Below are positions 38,614 to 48,393 of a stretch of 64,000 nucleotides of DNA, in pieces. Within the stretch, counting starts at the first letter, position 1, and the number at the start of each line of letters is the position of its first letter. The notes beneath the pieces are model-generated. The model was given only the letters and a program-made list of their open reading frames with translations, did not search any database and was not told where the DNA came from. This stretch comes from Acetobacter estunensis (GTDB taxonomy: Bacteria > Pseudomonadota > Alphaproteobacteria > Acetobacterales > Acetobacteraceae): contig NZ_WOTH01000006.1 in NCBI RefSeq assembly GCF_011516945.1, positions 59,093 through 123,092 on the forward strand. The letters run 5' to 3'. The translations under genes and the position numbers were made by a program.

Positions 38614-39156
38614 ATGACGGACGGACGCATCCAGATCGGAGTTGTGGGGAGGCCGCACGGTGTGCGCGGGCTTGTGCATGTGCACAGTCTCGCGACCGAT
38701 GCGGCGGCTCTCGCCTCCTATGGTGTGCTGACGGACGATCGGGGCGGCAAGTGGACGCTCAGTTGGCGTTCGGGCGATGTGGCGGAACTGCGTGATGCGC
38801 AGGGACAGCCGCTTGCCGATCGGACGGCGGCGCAGGCACTGGTCAATCGCAAGCTCTATGTCACGCGCGATCAGCTTCCCGAGCCAGAGGATGAAGAGTT
38901 CTATCACAGTGACCTGCTTGGTCTGGCGGCTGTGGAGGACGGGCAGCCTCTGGGACGGATTGTCACGGTCCACGATTATGGTGCGGGTGTGAGCCTTGAG
39001 CTCGACACGGGTCTGATCGTGCCGTTCACGAAAGCCTGCGTGCCGGAGGTCGATCTGACCTCAGGGCGCGCAAGCATTGTGCGGCCCGTGGAAGTGATCG
39101 GTGAGGAGGCGCAGGTTCCCAAGCGGGAGCGGGTTGCCTCGGACGATGTGGCATGA
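38614..39156 (+). CDS. rimM: Ribosome maturation factor RimM
   Basis: 180 aa. Binds S19 and helps mature the 30S head. The N-terminal RimM domain starts [20 protein letters not shown]; the PRC-barrel part contains [23 protein letters not shown] and [11 protein letters not shown]. The open frame extends 68 codons upstream through rpsP, but that is shadow sequence; the ATG at 38614 gives the standard start. The stop overlaps trmD (ATGA). Confidence 0.95.
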   Translation: MTDGRIQIGVVGRPHGVRGLVHVHSLATDAAALASYGVLTDDRGGKWTLSWRSGDVAELRDAQGQPLADRTAAQALVNRKLYVTRDQLPEPEDEEFYHSDLLGLAAVEDGQPLGRIVTVHDYGAGVSLELDTGLIVPFTKACVPEVDLTSGRASIVRPVEVIGEEAQVPKRERVASDDVA

Positions 39157-39881
39157 GCTGGACGGCTTCCATCCTCACCCTGTTTCCGGACATGTTTCCC
39201 GGTCCGCTCGGCCAATCTCTGGCCGGTCGGGCGCTGGAAAACGGAACGTGGAACTGTGACGTGCGTGATCTGCGCACGTTCGGGTTGGGGCGGCACAACG
39301 CTGTGGACGACACGCCGTTTGGCGGCGGGGCGGGCATGGTGATGCGGCCGGATGTGGTGGAGGCGGCGCTTGAGTCGGTGTCCCGCCATGACGGTGCGCC
39401 GTGTGTCTATCTGACGCCGCGCGGTCGTCCGCTCTCACAGGCGGATATCCGCCGCTATGTGTCCGGACCGGGGGTAACCCTCCTGTGCGGACGCTATGAG
39501 GGTGTGGATGAGCGTGTGCTTGAGGAACGGGCGATCGAGCAGGTCTCGATCGGCGATTACGTTCTCTCGGGTGGCGAGACGGCGGCGCTGGTGCTGCTCG
39601 ATGCCTGCGTGCGGCTTCTACCGGGCGTCATGGGGTCAGTGGACAGCGGTGTCGAAGAGAGCTTTTCCGACGGTCTGCTTGAATATCCTCTCTATACCCG
39701 CCCGGCCGAGTGGAAGGGCCGGGCCGTGCCGGACATTCTCCTGTCCGGCAACCATGCCGCCATCGCCCGCTGGCGGCGCGAACAATCCGAGAAGGCTACG
39801 CGCGAGCGCAGGCCCGATCTGTGGGCAGCCCATCTGTCTCACGCATCAAGACCATCCGTTCACGAAGGACATTCGTCATGA
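39153..39881 (+). CDS. trmD: tRNA (guanine-N1)-methyltransferase
   Basis: 242 aa SPOUT methylase that makes m1G37 in tRNAs with a G36-G37 sequence, protecting the reading frame. Motifs are [49 protein letters not shown] and the trefoil-knot segment [12 protein letters not shown] (here [20 protein letters not shown]). Overlaps rimM upstream and rplS downstream by 4 bp each. Confidence 0.97.
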   Translation: MSWTASILTLFPDMFPGPLGQSLAGRALENGTWNCDVRDLRTFGLGRHNAVDDTPFGGGAGMVMRPDVVEAALESVSRHDGAPCVYLTPRGRPLSQADIRRYVSGPGVTLLCGRYEGVDERVLEERAIEQVSIGDYVLSGGETAALVLLDACVRLLPGVMGSVDSGVEESFSDGLLEYPLYTRPAEWKGRAVPDILLSGNHAAIARWRREQSEKATRERRPDLWAAHLSHASRPSVHEGHSS

Positions 39882-40267
39882 ACATCATCCAGCAGTATGA
39901 GGCCGCCGAGATCGCGCGCCTGTCCGCCGCCCGCGCGGTTCCCGAGTTCCAGGCCGGCGACACGGTGCGCGTGTCCGTCCGCGTGAAGGAAGGCGAGCGT
40001 GAGCGTCTTCAGGCCTATGAAGGTGTTGTGATCGCCCGTTCCAACAAGGGCCTGAACAGCAACTTCACGGTGCGCAAGATTTCGAACGGCGAAGGTGTAG
40101 AGCGTGTGTTCCCGCTCTATGCGCCCACAATCGCGGAGATCAAGGTTGTGCGTCGCGGCAAGGTGCGTCGTGCGAAGCTGTATTATCTGCGTGGCCGTCG
40201 CGGCAAGTCCGCACGTATTGCCGAGCGCGCCCGTGACACGGGACCGGCCGCCAAGGCCAGCGCGTAA
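39878..40267 (+). CDS. rplS: 50S ribosomal protein L19
   Basis: 129 aa protein at the 30S-50S interface. [33 protein letters not shown] (quoted in part: [24 protein letters not shown]) and [22 protein letters not shown] are the conserved core. The open frame extends upstream through trmD, but the ATG at 39878 overlapping the trmD stop gives the normal [15 protein letters not shown] start. Closed by a strong terminator at 40282. Confidence 0.97.
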   Translation: MNIIQQYEAAEIARLSAARAVPEFQAGDTVRVSVRVKEGERERLQAYEGVVIARSNKGLNSNFTVRKISNGEGVERVFPLYAPTIAEIKVVRRGKVRRAKLYYLRGRRGKSARIAERARDTGPAAKASA

Positions 40268-40281
40268 GCTTCGCGCTCTGG

Positions 40282-40320
40282 AAGGCCGGTGCTCTGCAAG
40301 GGCACCGGCCTTTTTCTTTT
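40282..40320 (+). terminator. Rho-independent terminator after rplS
   Basis: AAGGCCGGTGC pairs perfectly with GCACCGGCCTT (11 bp) across a 9-nt loop and runs into TTTCTTTT. This closes the ffh-rplS operon before leuC. Confidence 0.92.
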
Positions 40321-40480
40321 GCGGGGGAGAAAGCCTGCTCGCTACTGGCGAAGCGGGTCGTTCATTCCCACGTGACCGGACAGGGGCTTTGGCTGCTTGC
40401 AGGGCTGCGGCGTACTTGACGCCCTGCGCTTTGGGCAGGCAAAGCTCGTGTCGTTGATTACAGGAAGTTCAGGAACCGCC

Positions 40481-41887
40481 ATGTCGCCCCGCACGCTCTT
40501 CGACAAGATCTGGGCCAACCACGTTGTCGATACACTCGAGGACGGCACGGCGATCCTCTATATCGACCGGCATCTTGTGCATGAAGTGACGAGTCCTCAG
40601 GCGTTTGAGGGGCTGCGGCTGGCCGGGCGAAAGCTGCGGCATCCAGAAAACACCATTGCGGTTGTGGACCATAACGTGCCGACGTCCGATCGCACCAAGC
40701 CAATCGAGGAAGCGGACAGCCGCAACCAGATCGAGACGCTGGAGCGCAACGTCAAGGAATTCGGCGTTCCGTATTTTCCGCTGCTTTCGGCCAATCAGGG
40801 CATCGTGCATGTGGTCGGCCCCGAGCAGGGTATCTCGCTGCCGGGCATGACTATTGTGTGCGGTGACTCCCACACATCCACTCATGGCGCGATGGGCGCT
40901 CTGGCGTTCGGTATCGGTACATCCGAGGTCGAGCATGTGATGGCGACGCAGACCATTCTGCAAAAGCCCGCCAAAAACATGAAGATCGCCGTAGAGGGTA
41001 CTCTTGCTCCGGGCGTGACGGCCAAGGACGTGGTGCTGGCCATCATCGGCAAGATCGGCACGGCGGGTGGCACAGGGCATGTGATCGAGTTCACAGGTTC
41101 GGCCATTCGTGGACTGGACATGGCCGGTCGCATGACCGTGTGCAACATGGCCATCGAGGCCGGTGCGCGTGCGGGCCTGATTGCACCGGATGAGACGACC
41201 TTCGAATATGTGAGGGGCCGCCGGTTCGCACCCAAAGGCGCGGATTTCGACGCTGCCGTGGCGTATTGGAAGACGCTGGTGGCCGATGAGGGGGCAGTGT
41301 ACGACACCGAAGTCACTCTGCGGGCTGAAGAGATCGAACCGTGTCTGACATGGGGCACCAGCCCCGAGACGGTGCTGTCGATCAATGCCACAATCCCCGA
41401 TCCTGCCAATGAGCCGGATGAGGCCAAGCGCGCGCAGTTACAGCGGATGCTGGACTATATGGACCTCAAGGCCGGTGCGAAGATCGCGGGTACGCCGGTC
41501 GATGTGGTGTTCATCGGTTCCTGCACCAACAGCCGTATCGAAGATCTGCGCGCTGCCGCATCCATCGCTGCAGGTCGCAAGGTGGCAGACGGTGTGCGGG
41601 CGATGATTGTGCCGGGCTCCGGACTGGTGAAGGCACAGGCGGAAGAGGAAGGGCTGGACCGCATCTTCCTCGATGCAGGCTTCGAGTGGCGTGAGGCCGG
41701 GTGCTCCATGTGTCTGGGCATGAACCCGGACAAGCTGACGCCGGGGCAGCGCTGTGCGTCCACGTCCAACCGCAATTTTGAGGGACGGCAGGGGCCGGGC
41801 GGACGCACGCACCTGCTTTCACCTGCAATGGCCGCCGCCGCCGCCGTGACAGGTGTGCTGACCGACGCCCGCGAACTGAACGCCTGA
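40481..41887 (+). CDS. leuC: 3-isopropylmalate dehydratase large subunit
   Basis: 468 aa aconitase-family subunit that, with LeuD, isomerises 2- and 3-isopropylmalate in leucine synthesis. Iron-sulphur cluster cysteines lie in [15 protein letters not shown] and in [13 protein letters not shown] (the paired CxxC). [28 protein letters not shown] and [17 protein letters not shown] are family hallmarks. The ATG at 40481 gives the usual [11 protein letters not shown] start; the longer frame from 40397 was trimmed. Confidence 0.97.
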   Translation: MSPRTLFDKIWANHVVDTLEDGTAILYIDRHLVHEVTSPQAFEGLRLAGRKLRHPENTIAVVDHNVPTSDRTKPIEEADSRNQIETLERNVKEFGVPYFPLLSANQGIVHVVGPEQGISLPGMTIVCGDSHTSTHGAMGALAFGIGTSEVEHVMATQTILQKPAKNMKIAVEGTLAPGVTAKDVVLAIIGKIGTAGGTGHVIEFTGSAIRGLDMAGRMTVCNMAIEAGARAGLIAPDETTFEYVRGRRFAPKGADFDAAVAYWKTLVADEGAVYDTEVTLRAEEIEPCLTWGTSPETVLSINATIPDPANEPDEAKRAQLQRMLDYMDLKAGAKIAGTPVDVVFIGSCTNSRIEDLRAAASIAAGRKVADGVRAMIVPGSGLVKAQAEEEGLDRIFLDAGFEWREAGCSMCLGMNPDKLTPGQRCASTSNRNFEGRQGPGGRTHLLSPAMAAAAAVTGVLTDARELNA

Positions 41888-41910
41888 TCCCGGCAGAAGG
41901 ACCGACCACG

Positions 41911-42531
41911 ATGGAAAAGTTTACGACCCTCACGGCCATCGCAGCCCCTCTGCCTGAGGCCAATATCGACACGGACAAGATCATCCCCGCGCGTTTTCTC
42001 AAGACGACGAAGCGCACGGGATTGGGTGTCCATGCTTTTGACGGGATGCGTTACCGTCCGGATGGTTCCGAGAACCCGGACTTCGTGCTGAACAAAGAGC
42101 CGTATCGCAAGGCGCAGATCCTTATCACGCATGAGAACTTCGGCTGTGGATCTTCGCGTGAGCACGCGCCTTGGGCGTTGTTGGATTTTGGTATTCGCTG
42201 CGTGATCGCACCGACCTTTGCCGACATCTTTTTCAACAACAGCTTCAAGAACGGCATCCTGCCGATCCGTCTGCCGCGTGAAGTCTGCGATGAACTGATG
42301 AAGGATGCGACGCAGGGAGCGAACAGTCGCATTACTGTCGATCTGGAACGTCAGGTTGTGATTCGTCCGGATGGAGAAGAGATTTCTTTCGAGATCGACC
42401 CGCTGCGCAAGCACCTCCTGCTGGAGGGGCTGGACGATATTGGCCAGACGCTCAAGCGGGAAGGGGCGATTGAGGCGTTTGAGGCGAAGCGGGCCAAGGA
42501 CGAGCCTTGGTTTCCGAAGATTGCGGTGTGA
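41911..42531 (+). CDS. leuD: 3-isopropylmalate dehydratase small subunit
   Basis: 206 aa swivelling subunit of the LeuCD isomerase. [40 protein letters not shown] and [13 protein letters not shown] are the conserved segments. AGAAGGA precedes the ATG, 23 bp after leuC. A terminator follows at once. leuB, often next in related genomes, is not here; an AT-rich orphan gene takes that place. Confidence 0.97.
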   Translation: MEKFTTLTAIAAPLPEANIDTDKIIPARFLKTTKRTGLGVHAFDGMRYRPDGSENPDFVLNKEPYRKAQILITHENFGCGSSREHAPWALLDFGIRCVIAPTFADIFFNNSFKNGILPIRLPREVCDELMKDATQGANSRITVDLERQVVIRPDGEEISFEIDPLRKHLLLEGLDDIGQTLKREGAIEAFEAKRAKDEPWFPKIAV

Positions 42532-42533
42532 AA

Positions 42534-42559
42534 AGGTGGGGATTTTGCCCCGCTTTTTT
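42534..42559 (+). terminator. Rho-independent terminator after leuD
   Basis: AGGTGGGG pairs with CCCCGCTT (two G-T wobbles) over a 6-nt loop, followed by a run of T. It starts three bases after the leuD stop. Confidence 0.7.
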
Positions 42560-42667
42560 ATGGCTGGATTGGGGGGAAAGCCGAATGTCTGTTTTGGGAA
42601 GACATATGTAGAATCTCGATGTTATATATTGGAGGTATTAATTTCAGAATATAAAGAGACGTTTCAA

Positions 42668-43324
42668 ATGTTTGATGAAGATGAAATTATTTCTGCCCTG
42701 AATATTTTTTGGCCGAAAAAGAAAAAAGCTCGGAAAAACCTACAAGATGAATATCTTGGAGGTAAATGCAAATGGATAGATATTATTAAAATATATGAAG
42801 AAACTGTAAAAAATCATCTTGATGCCATTAAAAATAATCCAAATTCCTCCAAAAGGGAAAAAATTGCACGTCGAATTATTATAGATAGCTGCCTTCGAAC
42901 GCCTGGTGATTACCCCTTATTTTATGCCATGCCTCTATACGTTTCAGGTGGTTTTATTTCAGAGATCAAAAAAGGAAACTTGAAATTTCCAAAAATCAAA
43001 GAACATGTAATACCTTTATCCTTGTGTTCTGGCACAAAAATGATAGAAAATCCGGAGTTGTTTGAAGTTTATCAAAAGAGTGTTATCGGACCTATTTGTC
43101 TTATAACAACGAATGAAGACAAAGGTCTGAAAGAATTTCGGAAAAATCACCCAAATATTGAAAAGCCATTTTTAAGATACTCAGGAGTAATAGACGTATA
43201 CAATACACTTGATGGATCAAAAATAGATTGCTCTGATTTTTCTTTTTATGACCATATAAATATTATGGATAAATGTCCTGCTTATCGATCTGCGATAAAA
43301 CCCGAATTTAGAAAGGAAGCTTAA
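42668..43324 (+). CDS. AT-rich orphan gene, possible HNH-like nuclease
   Basis: 218 aa, Lys/Ile/Asn-rich, in DNA far richer in A+T than all neighbours, so probably acquired by transfer. I do not recognise the family with confidence. The order KEHVIPLSL (~111-119), GPICLITTNEDKGL (~141-154), PFLRYSGVIDVYN (~167-179) resembles small HNH-type proteins with an EHVxPxxL core, then a short domain and an ARYxxAGI-like end, but only one candidate catalytic His is clear. The open frame extends upstream into leuD; composition changes near 42600. ATG 42668 is the first in the AT-rich part; GGAGG at about 42628 could also serve a rare ATT start. Confidence 0.55.
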   Translation: MFDEDEIISALNIFWPKKKKARKNLQDEYLGGKCKWIDIIKIYEETVKNHLDAIKNNPNSSKREKIARRIIIDSCLRTPGDYPLFYAMPLYVSGGFISEIKKGNLKFPKIKEHVIPLSLCSGTKMIENPELFEVYQKSVIGPICLITTNEDKGLKEFRKNHPNIEKPFLRYSGVIDVYNTLDGSKIDCSDFSFYDHINIMDKCPAYRSAIKPEFRKEA

Positions 43325-43454
43325 AGCTACTCAAGGGTTATTGATAACCTCCTCAGATTGCGATTAGTGCCTCCAATACCAGATTTGGAATATGGCTCTT
43401 TGAGATCACTCACGACCAGTATGAAGCGAAACCAGCCCTAAAATAAACCGAGGT

Positions 43455-43498
43455 CGAGGAGGCCGAGCCTCCTCGTGGGGTTCGGGGCTAAGCCCCGA
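43455..43498. repeat. Two adjacent perfect palindromes (REP-like element)
   Basis: CGAGGAGGC/GCCTCCTCG (9 bp, loop CGA, 43455-43475) is followed by TCGGGGCT/AGCCCCGA (8 bp, 1-nt spacer, 43482-43498). They lie just after the AT-rich gene and 15 bp before the end of convergent gabD. With no T run they are poor intrinsic terminators; a dispersed REP-type repeat is more likely. Confidence 0.6.
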
Positions 43499-43513
43499 GA
43501 AGCAAGCCGCCCC

Positions 43514-44974
43514 TCAGAACTTCAGCCCCGCTATATGCAGCGCCTTGGTCTCAAGGAACTCCTCGATCCCTTCCGCGCCGCCTTCACGGCCAAGTCCGGA
43601 CTGCTTCATTCCGCCAAACGGAGCACATTCCATCGACACGGAACCGGTGTTCACACCGACCATGCCGTATTCCAGTGCCTCGCCCACGCGCCATGCGCGG
43701 CTCATGTCCTCGGTGTAGAAATAGGCAGCCAGACCGAACTCGGTGTCGTTGGCCATCCGCACGGCCTCGGCCTCATCCGTGAATTTGAAAATCGGCATGA
43801 CGGGACCGAATGTTTCTTCACGGAAAATCCGCATGGTGGTTGTAACGCCTTCCAACACGACGGGCGTGGCAAAGCAGCCATTGGTCTCCAGCGGAGCGCT
43901 GACATAGGACGCGCCTTTGGAGAGCGCATCCTCCACATGATCGCGCACCTTTTTCACGGCGGCCTCGTTGATCAGTGGCCCCATGGTGTTGCCGTCTTCC
44001 AGTCCGTTACCGACCTTGAACTTGGCGACTTCCTCGCGGATGCGCGCCACGAAACGATCATGGATGCCAGCCTGCACAAGGATGCGGTTGGCGCACACGC
44101 AGGTCTGTCCGGTATTGCGGAACTTGGCGGCGATGGCGCCCGCTACGGCGGCATCAAGATCGGCATCATCGAACACGAGGAAGGGCGCGTTGCCACCAAG
44201 TTCGAGGCTCAGACGCTTGATGGTGTCGGCAGACTGCCGCATGAGCAGCGCACCGACCTGCGTGGAGCCGGTGAAGGACAGCTTGCGCACGGTGTCGCTG
44301 CCTGTCAGCACGGGACCGATTTCCTTGGCTTCACCTGTCACCAATGACATCAAGCCCGCAGGCAGCCCGGCGCGCTCGGCCAGAACGGCCAATGCAAGAG
44401 CGGAATAGGGCGTCAGTTCGGACGGCTTGAGCACCATGCTGCACCCGGCGGCGAAAGCAGGCCCGCATTTGCGGGTGATCATGGCATTGGGGAAGTTCCA
44501 TGGGGTAATGGCCGCCGTGGTGCCAACGGGCTGCTTGAGGGTGAGAACGCGGCGGTCGGGCTGGTTGGGCGTGATGACCGCGCCGTTGATGCGGCGGGCT
44601 TCCTCGGCAAACCACTTGAGGAAGGAGGCGCCGTATTTCACTTCGCCCTTGGCCTCAGCCAGCACCTTGCCCTGTTCGATCGTCATGATGCGGGCGAGAT
44701 CATCCGCGTTGGCCATGATGAGGTCGTGCCACTTCATGAGGATGTCGGCGCGAACCTCGGGGGCGCGTGTCTTCCATTCTTTCTGGGCGCGATCGGCGGC
44801 CTCGATGGCGCGCTGCGTCTCTTCAGCGGTGCAGGCCGGAATGGTGCCGATGGTCTCGCCGGTGGCCGGGTTGGTCACGCTCATCGTCTTGCCCGATGAC
44901 GAGTTGATCCATTCACCAGCGACAAGAGCCTGCTCGCGGAAAAGGGACGGGTCGTTAAGGCCGGTGATGGGCAT
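43514..44974 (-). CDS. gabD: NAD(P)-dependent succinate-semialdehyde dehydrogenase
   Basis: 486 aa aldehyde dehydrogenase that oxidises succinate semialdehyde to succinate in GABA breakdown. Motifs are TPWNFPNAMITRK, the catalytic glutamate in SLELGGNAPFLVFDDADLDAAV, the catalytic cysteine in RNTGQTCVCANRILVQ and FREETFGPVMPIF. The C-terminal MECAPFGGMKQSGLGREGG is typical for GabD. No other GABA-shunt gene is next to it. Confidence 0.93.
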   Translation of the reverse strand: MPITGLNDPSLFREQALVAGEWINSSSGKTMSVTNPATGETIGTIPACTAEETQRAIEAADRAQKEWKTRAPEVRADILMKWHDLIMANADDLARIMTIEQGKVLAEAKGEVKYGASFLKWFAEEARRINGAVITPNQPDRRVLTLKQPVGTTAAITPWNFPNAMITRKCGPAFAAGCSMVLKPSELTPYSALALAVLAERAGLPAGLMSLVTGEAKEIGPVLTGSDTVRKLSFTGSTQVGALLMRQSADTIKRLSLELGGNAPFLVFDDADLDAAVAGAIAAKFRNTGQTCVCANRILVQAGIHDRFVARIREEVAKFKVGNGLEDGNTMGPLINEAAVKKVRDHVEDALSKGASYVSAPLETNGCFATPVVLEGVTTTMRIFREETFGPVMPIFKFTDEAEAVRMANDTEFGLAAYFYTEDMSRAWRVGEALEYGMVGVNTGSVSMECAPFGGMKQSGLGREGGAEGIEEFLETKALHIAGLKF

Positions 44975-45001
44975 GGGGAAGCTCCGTGTCAGGAAAATGG
45001 A

Positions 45002-45772
45002 TCAGGAAAGGGTGATAACGACCGGCACATGGTCGGAGGGCTGCTCCATGCCGCGCTCATCACGGTCCACCTCGGCGGTGAGAAGCCGTTCGGCGATACG
45101 GGGTGAGAGCAGCATATGGTCGATGCGCAGGCCCATGTCGCGGCGGAAAGCGCCCGCCTGATAGTCCCAGAAGGTGTAGATCGTCTCTTGCGGATGCAGG
45201 GCGCGGACGGCGTCCGTCAAACCCAGCCAAAGAAGGCGCCGGAAGGCCGCGCGGCTTTCGGGGTGGACGAGGGCATCGGTGGGCGGCAGCGCGCCGGTTG
45301 CGAGATCCTTGTCCGTGGGACAGACATTGTAATCGCCCGCGAGGATGAAGTCGGTTCCTTCGGCCAGCATGGCTTCGGCGTGGCGGGCAAGGGCGTCGAA
45401 GAATTCCATCTTGCGCGCGAAGCCTGCCGGGCCACCGGAATTACCGTTGGGCAAGTAAAGGTTGCCCACGGTCAGGGAGCCTGTGCGGATTTCGAGAAAC
45501 CGTGCGGGTGGTTCCTCTTCACTCAGGCCGGGGAGTTTGCGGGCAAGAACCTCGGCAGGCGCGCGTGCGAGGGTGGCGACGCCGTTATACGACTTCTGGC
45601 CGACCACATGCGACGTGTAGCCGATGGCTTCAAACGCTTCGGTCGGGAACTGGTGCGCTTCGCATTTGATCTCCTGAAGAAGCAGGAGGTCGGGCTCATT
45701 GCGCTTGAGCCAATCCAGCACGAGATTCTGCCGCTGGCGGATGGAGTTGACGTTCCACGTCGCGATTTTCAT
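45002..45772 (-). CDS. xthA: Exodeoxyribonuclease III
   Basis: 256 aa AP endonuclease/3'-exonuclease of base-excision repair. Residues of the metal site and catalysis are visible: NVNSIRQR, LLLQEIKCE, GDYNVCPTD (Asp/Asn pair), LRIDHMLLS and the final SDHVPVVI. Leftward, starting 6 bp after the end of the IscA/ErpA-type gene, so probably co-transcribed with it. Confidence 0.95.
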   Translation of the reverse strand: MKIATWNVNSIRQRQNLVLDWLKRNEPDLLLLQEIKCEAHQFPTEAFEAIGYTSHVVGQKSYNGVATLARAPAEVLARKLPGLSEEEPPARFLEIRTGSLTVGNLYLPNGNSGGPAGFARKMEFFDALARHAEAMLAEGTDFILAGDYNVCPTDKDLATGALPPTDALVHPESRAAFRRLLWLGLTDAVRALHPQETIYTFWDYQAGAFRRDMGLRIDHMLLSPRIAERLLTAEVDRDERGMEQPSDHVPVVITLS

Positions 45773-45778
45773 CGCCGT

Positions 45779-46123
45779 TCAGCCCGCGATGGAGAAGCTG
45801 GTGCCGCACCCGCAGCCCGAGGCGGCGTTGGGGTTGTTCACTGTGAAATGCGCACCCATGAGCTTGTCCACGTAATCCAGTTCCCCGCCGTCCATCAGAT
45901 CGAGGCTGGCGGGATCCACTGCGACACGAATGCCGTGGGCTTCCACCACCAGATCGTCGGGAGCGATTTCGGGATCGAGCCGGAATTCATACTGGAAGCC
46001 GTTGCAGCCACCCGCGGACACTGCCACGCGCAGCGCCGGCGGCGGACTGGCCTCTCCCTTGGAGGCGATGATTTCGGCAATGCGCCGGGCGGCGGCGTCG
46101 GAGACGGAGAAGCTCTGGGTCAT
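45779..46123 (-). CDS. erpA: IscA/ErpA-type iron-sulphur cluster carrier
   Basis: 114 aa A-type carrier that passes Fe-S clusters to apo-proteins. Three conserved cysteines are present: SAGGCNGFQYEF and the end ASGCGCGTSFSIAG. It is leftward and just upstream of xthA. A-type carriers (IscA, SufA, ErpA) are hard to separate by sequence; location outside an isc or suf operon favours ErpA, so the symbol is tentative. Confidence 0.9.
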   Translation of the reverse strand: MTQSFSVSDAAARRIAEIIASKGEASPPPALRVAVSAGGCNGFQYEFRLDPEIAPDDLVVEAHGIRVAVDPASLDLMDGGELDYVDKLMGAHFTVNNPNAASGCGCGTSFSIAG

Positions 46124-46165
46124 ACCGGAGATAATGGGCGCGGGCGGCCGGGAATAAAAGAGGAA

Positions 46166-46198
46166 ACGCGCCCTCCTGTGTGTGGAAGAAGGGCGCGT
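46166..46198 (-). terminator. Terminator of the PII gene
   Basis: ACGCGCCCT (46166-46174) pairs perfectly with AGGGCGCGT (46190-46198). Read on the minus strand the stem is followed by TTTCCTCTTTTATT, as expected for a leftward terminator 47 bp after the glnB stop. Confidence 0.75.
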
Positions 46199-46245
46199 GT
46201 TTCACAAGAGCGGGAAGAGAGAGGTGACGGATGGGGTGACGCCGC

Positions 46246-46689
<444 letters not shown>

Positions 46690-46789
46690 TCACAAAGCAT
46701 GCAAAGAGTTTCACCGCTTGCCGTCGGGCGTGGTTCCGTTCTGTGCTCAATGGCGGAAAAAAGCCAATTTTTGCGAAGAGGGCGCCAGC

Positions 46790-48004
46790 ATGAGCATGTC
46801 CGCACACACTGTCACCGAAGTCGATATCTGCATCATTGGTGCGGGTCCGGTCGGTGCCACGCTGGCCTGTCGTCTGGCGCGTGAAGGCGTGCCCGTGGCC
46901 GTGGTGGATCGCGCAGCACTTCCGCCCATGGAAGACCCCGATTTTGACGGGCGGGCCTATGCGATTGCGGCGGGCTCCAAGAACCTGCTCGAAGAGGCGG
47001 GCGTGTGGGAGCGACTGCCGCAGATTCCATGTCCCATTGAGGACATTCTCGTAACCGATGGGCGTCCCGGTGAGCCGCCATCGCCGCTTTCCTTGGAATT
47101 CACCCGTGAGGACTCGCGCCAGCCGTTCGGCTGGATGGCCGAGGCCCGGGCGCTCCGCGTGGCTCTGAACGCGACACTGCACGATGCGCCTTCGGTGACG
47201 CTGCTGGCGCCTGCGGAAGTTGTCATCACGCGAAGCGATGCGGGTGTGGTGGTGCGCGCAAAAGACGGGCGGGAAATCAGGGCGCGTCTGCTTGTGGCGG
47301 CTGACGGCCGAGGCAGCCGGACACGTTCGCAGGCAGGTATCCCCATTACGAAGCTGCCCTATGGCCAGAGCGGAATCGTTTGTGCGATTGCGCACGAACT
47401 GCCGCACGACAACGGTGCGCTGGAGCATTTCCTGCCGGGTGGTCCGTTTGCCCAGTTGCCCATGACCGGCACAGCGGAGCATCCGAACCTGTCAGCCATT
47501 GTGTGGAGTGAAAAGGACGCAATGGCCCAGCGTCTGGTGGCGTTGCCCGACGAGCTTTTCGTGCGGGAACTCAAGCGGCGTATCGGGGACCGGTTGGGGG
47601 AGGTGAAGCCTGTCGGGCGCCGATGGGTCTATCCGCTTTCCGCTCAATACGCCCAGCGTTATACCGCCACGCGGATGGTGCTGGCGGGGGATGCCGCACA
47701 TGGCATCCACCCTATTGCCGGGCAAGGGCTCAACTTGGGTTTTCGCGATGTGATCGCGCTGGCGGATCTGTTGATCGAAACGCACCGCAAGGGAGAGAAT
47801 CCCGGTGCGCCATCGGTTCTGGCGCGCTATCAGCGTCGGTGCCGTCCCACCAACATGCTCATGTTCGTGGCGACCGATGCGCTGGATCGGCTGTTCAGCA
47901 ATGACAATCCGGTGCTGCGATTGGCTCGCGATGTGGGGATTGCCGCCGTGCAACGTATGCCGCGTCTGCGTAAGGCGTTCGTGAAGCATGCGATGGGCGT
48001 GTGA
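46790..48004 (+). CDS. UbiH/UbiF/COQ6-family FAD-dependent hydroxylase
   Basis: 404 aa flavoprotein monooxygenase, probably for ring hydroxylation in ubiquinone synthesis. The FAD-binding GxGxxG is in ICIIGAGPVGATLACRL; the DG motif is in LLVAADGRGSRTRSQAGI; the second FAD motif is LAGDAAHGIHPIAGQGLNLGFRDV. The ATG at 46790, with GAAGAGGG upstream, was chosen over longer frames. Which ring position it hydroxylates cannot be told here. Confidence 0.9.
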   Translation: MSMSAHTVTEVDICIIGAGPVGATLACRLAREGVPVAVVDRAALPPMEDPDFDGRAYAIAAGSKNLLEEAGVWERLPQIPCPIEDILVTDGRPGEPPSPLSLEFTREDSRQPFGWMAEARALRVALNATLHDAPSVTLLAPAEVVITRSDAGVVVRAKDGREIRARLLVAADGRGSRTRSQAGIPITKLPYGQSGIVCAIAHELPHDNGALEHFLPGGPFAQLPMTGTAEHPNLSAIVWSEKDAMAQRLVALPDELFVRELKRRIGDRLGEVKPVGRRWVYPLSAQYAQRYTATRMVLAGDAAHGIHPIAGQGLNLGFRDVIALADLLIETHRKGENPGAPSVLARYQRRCRPTNMLMFVATDALDRLFSNDNPVLRLARDVGIAAVQRMPRLRKAFVKHAMGV

Positions 48005-48134
48005 ATGAGCCGTTTCTGTTTGGTTTGTAAGGGTTGGGTTGAGGCGATTATCGAGAGCGTCCTGAGCGGGCGTTTTGCTCGGTGGAATCTTTGACAGCAA
48101 AATAGTTGTTTGTTTTCCAGTGGTTCTGGGAAGA

Positions 48135-48285
48135 GTGTTCCCCGCACACGCGGGGATGAACCGGCTCTGGCAAATCGCTTTCGTCCAGTATCATGGTGTT
48201 CCCCGCACACGCGGGGATGAACCGGACCAGTTGGCGGAGAACTCCCGCCGCTTGGAGTGTTCCCCGCACACGCGGGGATGAACCT
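48135..48285 (+). CRISPR. Three-repeat CRISPR remnant, type I-E-like repeat
   Basis: Repeats of 29 nt at 48135-48163, 48196-48224 and 48257-48285, beginning GTGTTCCCCGCACACG and ending GGGGATGAACCG, separated by two spacers of exactly 32 nt (48164-48195, 48225-48256). Sequence, repeat length and spacer length are those of type I-E. The third repeat ends in T instead of G. No cas gene is in the window. The 130 bp to the left (48005-48134) hold only the end of the previous gene's surroundings and a T-rich patch that could be leader. The 108 bp to the right contain no gene. Confidence 0.93.
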
Positions 48286-48393
48286 GACTTTGGCGGCGGC
48301 AAACGTCACCAGTCCGGGTGAAGCGCGCCGGATGGTTTTGCACAGCCGGACATATAATCCCGCCCCCCAAAACCACGCCATTTAACTCGCGCC

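Noticed and set aside
48286..48393. A tRNA gene or att core as integration site at the prophage edge
   Set aside because: No cloverleaf-like sequence or TTCGA-type arm is present; the gene content points to a transposing Mu-like phage, which does not need a tRNA site.
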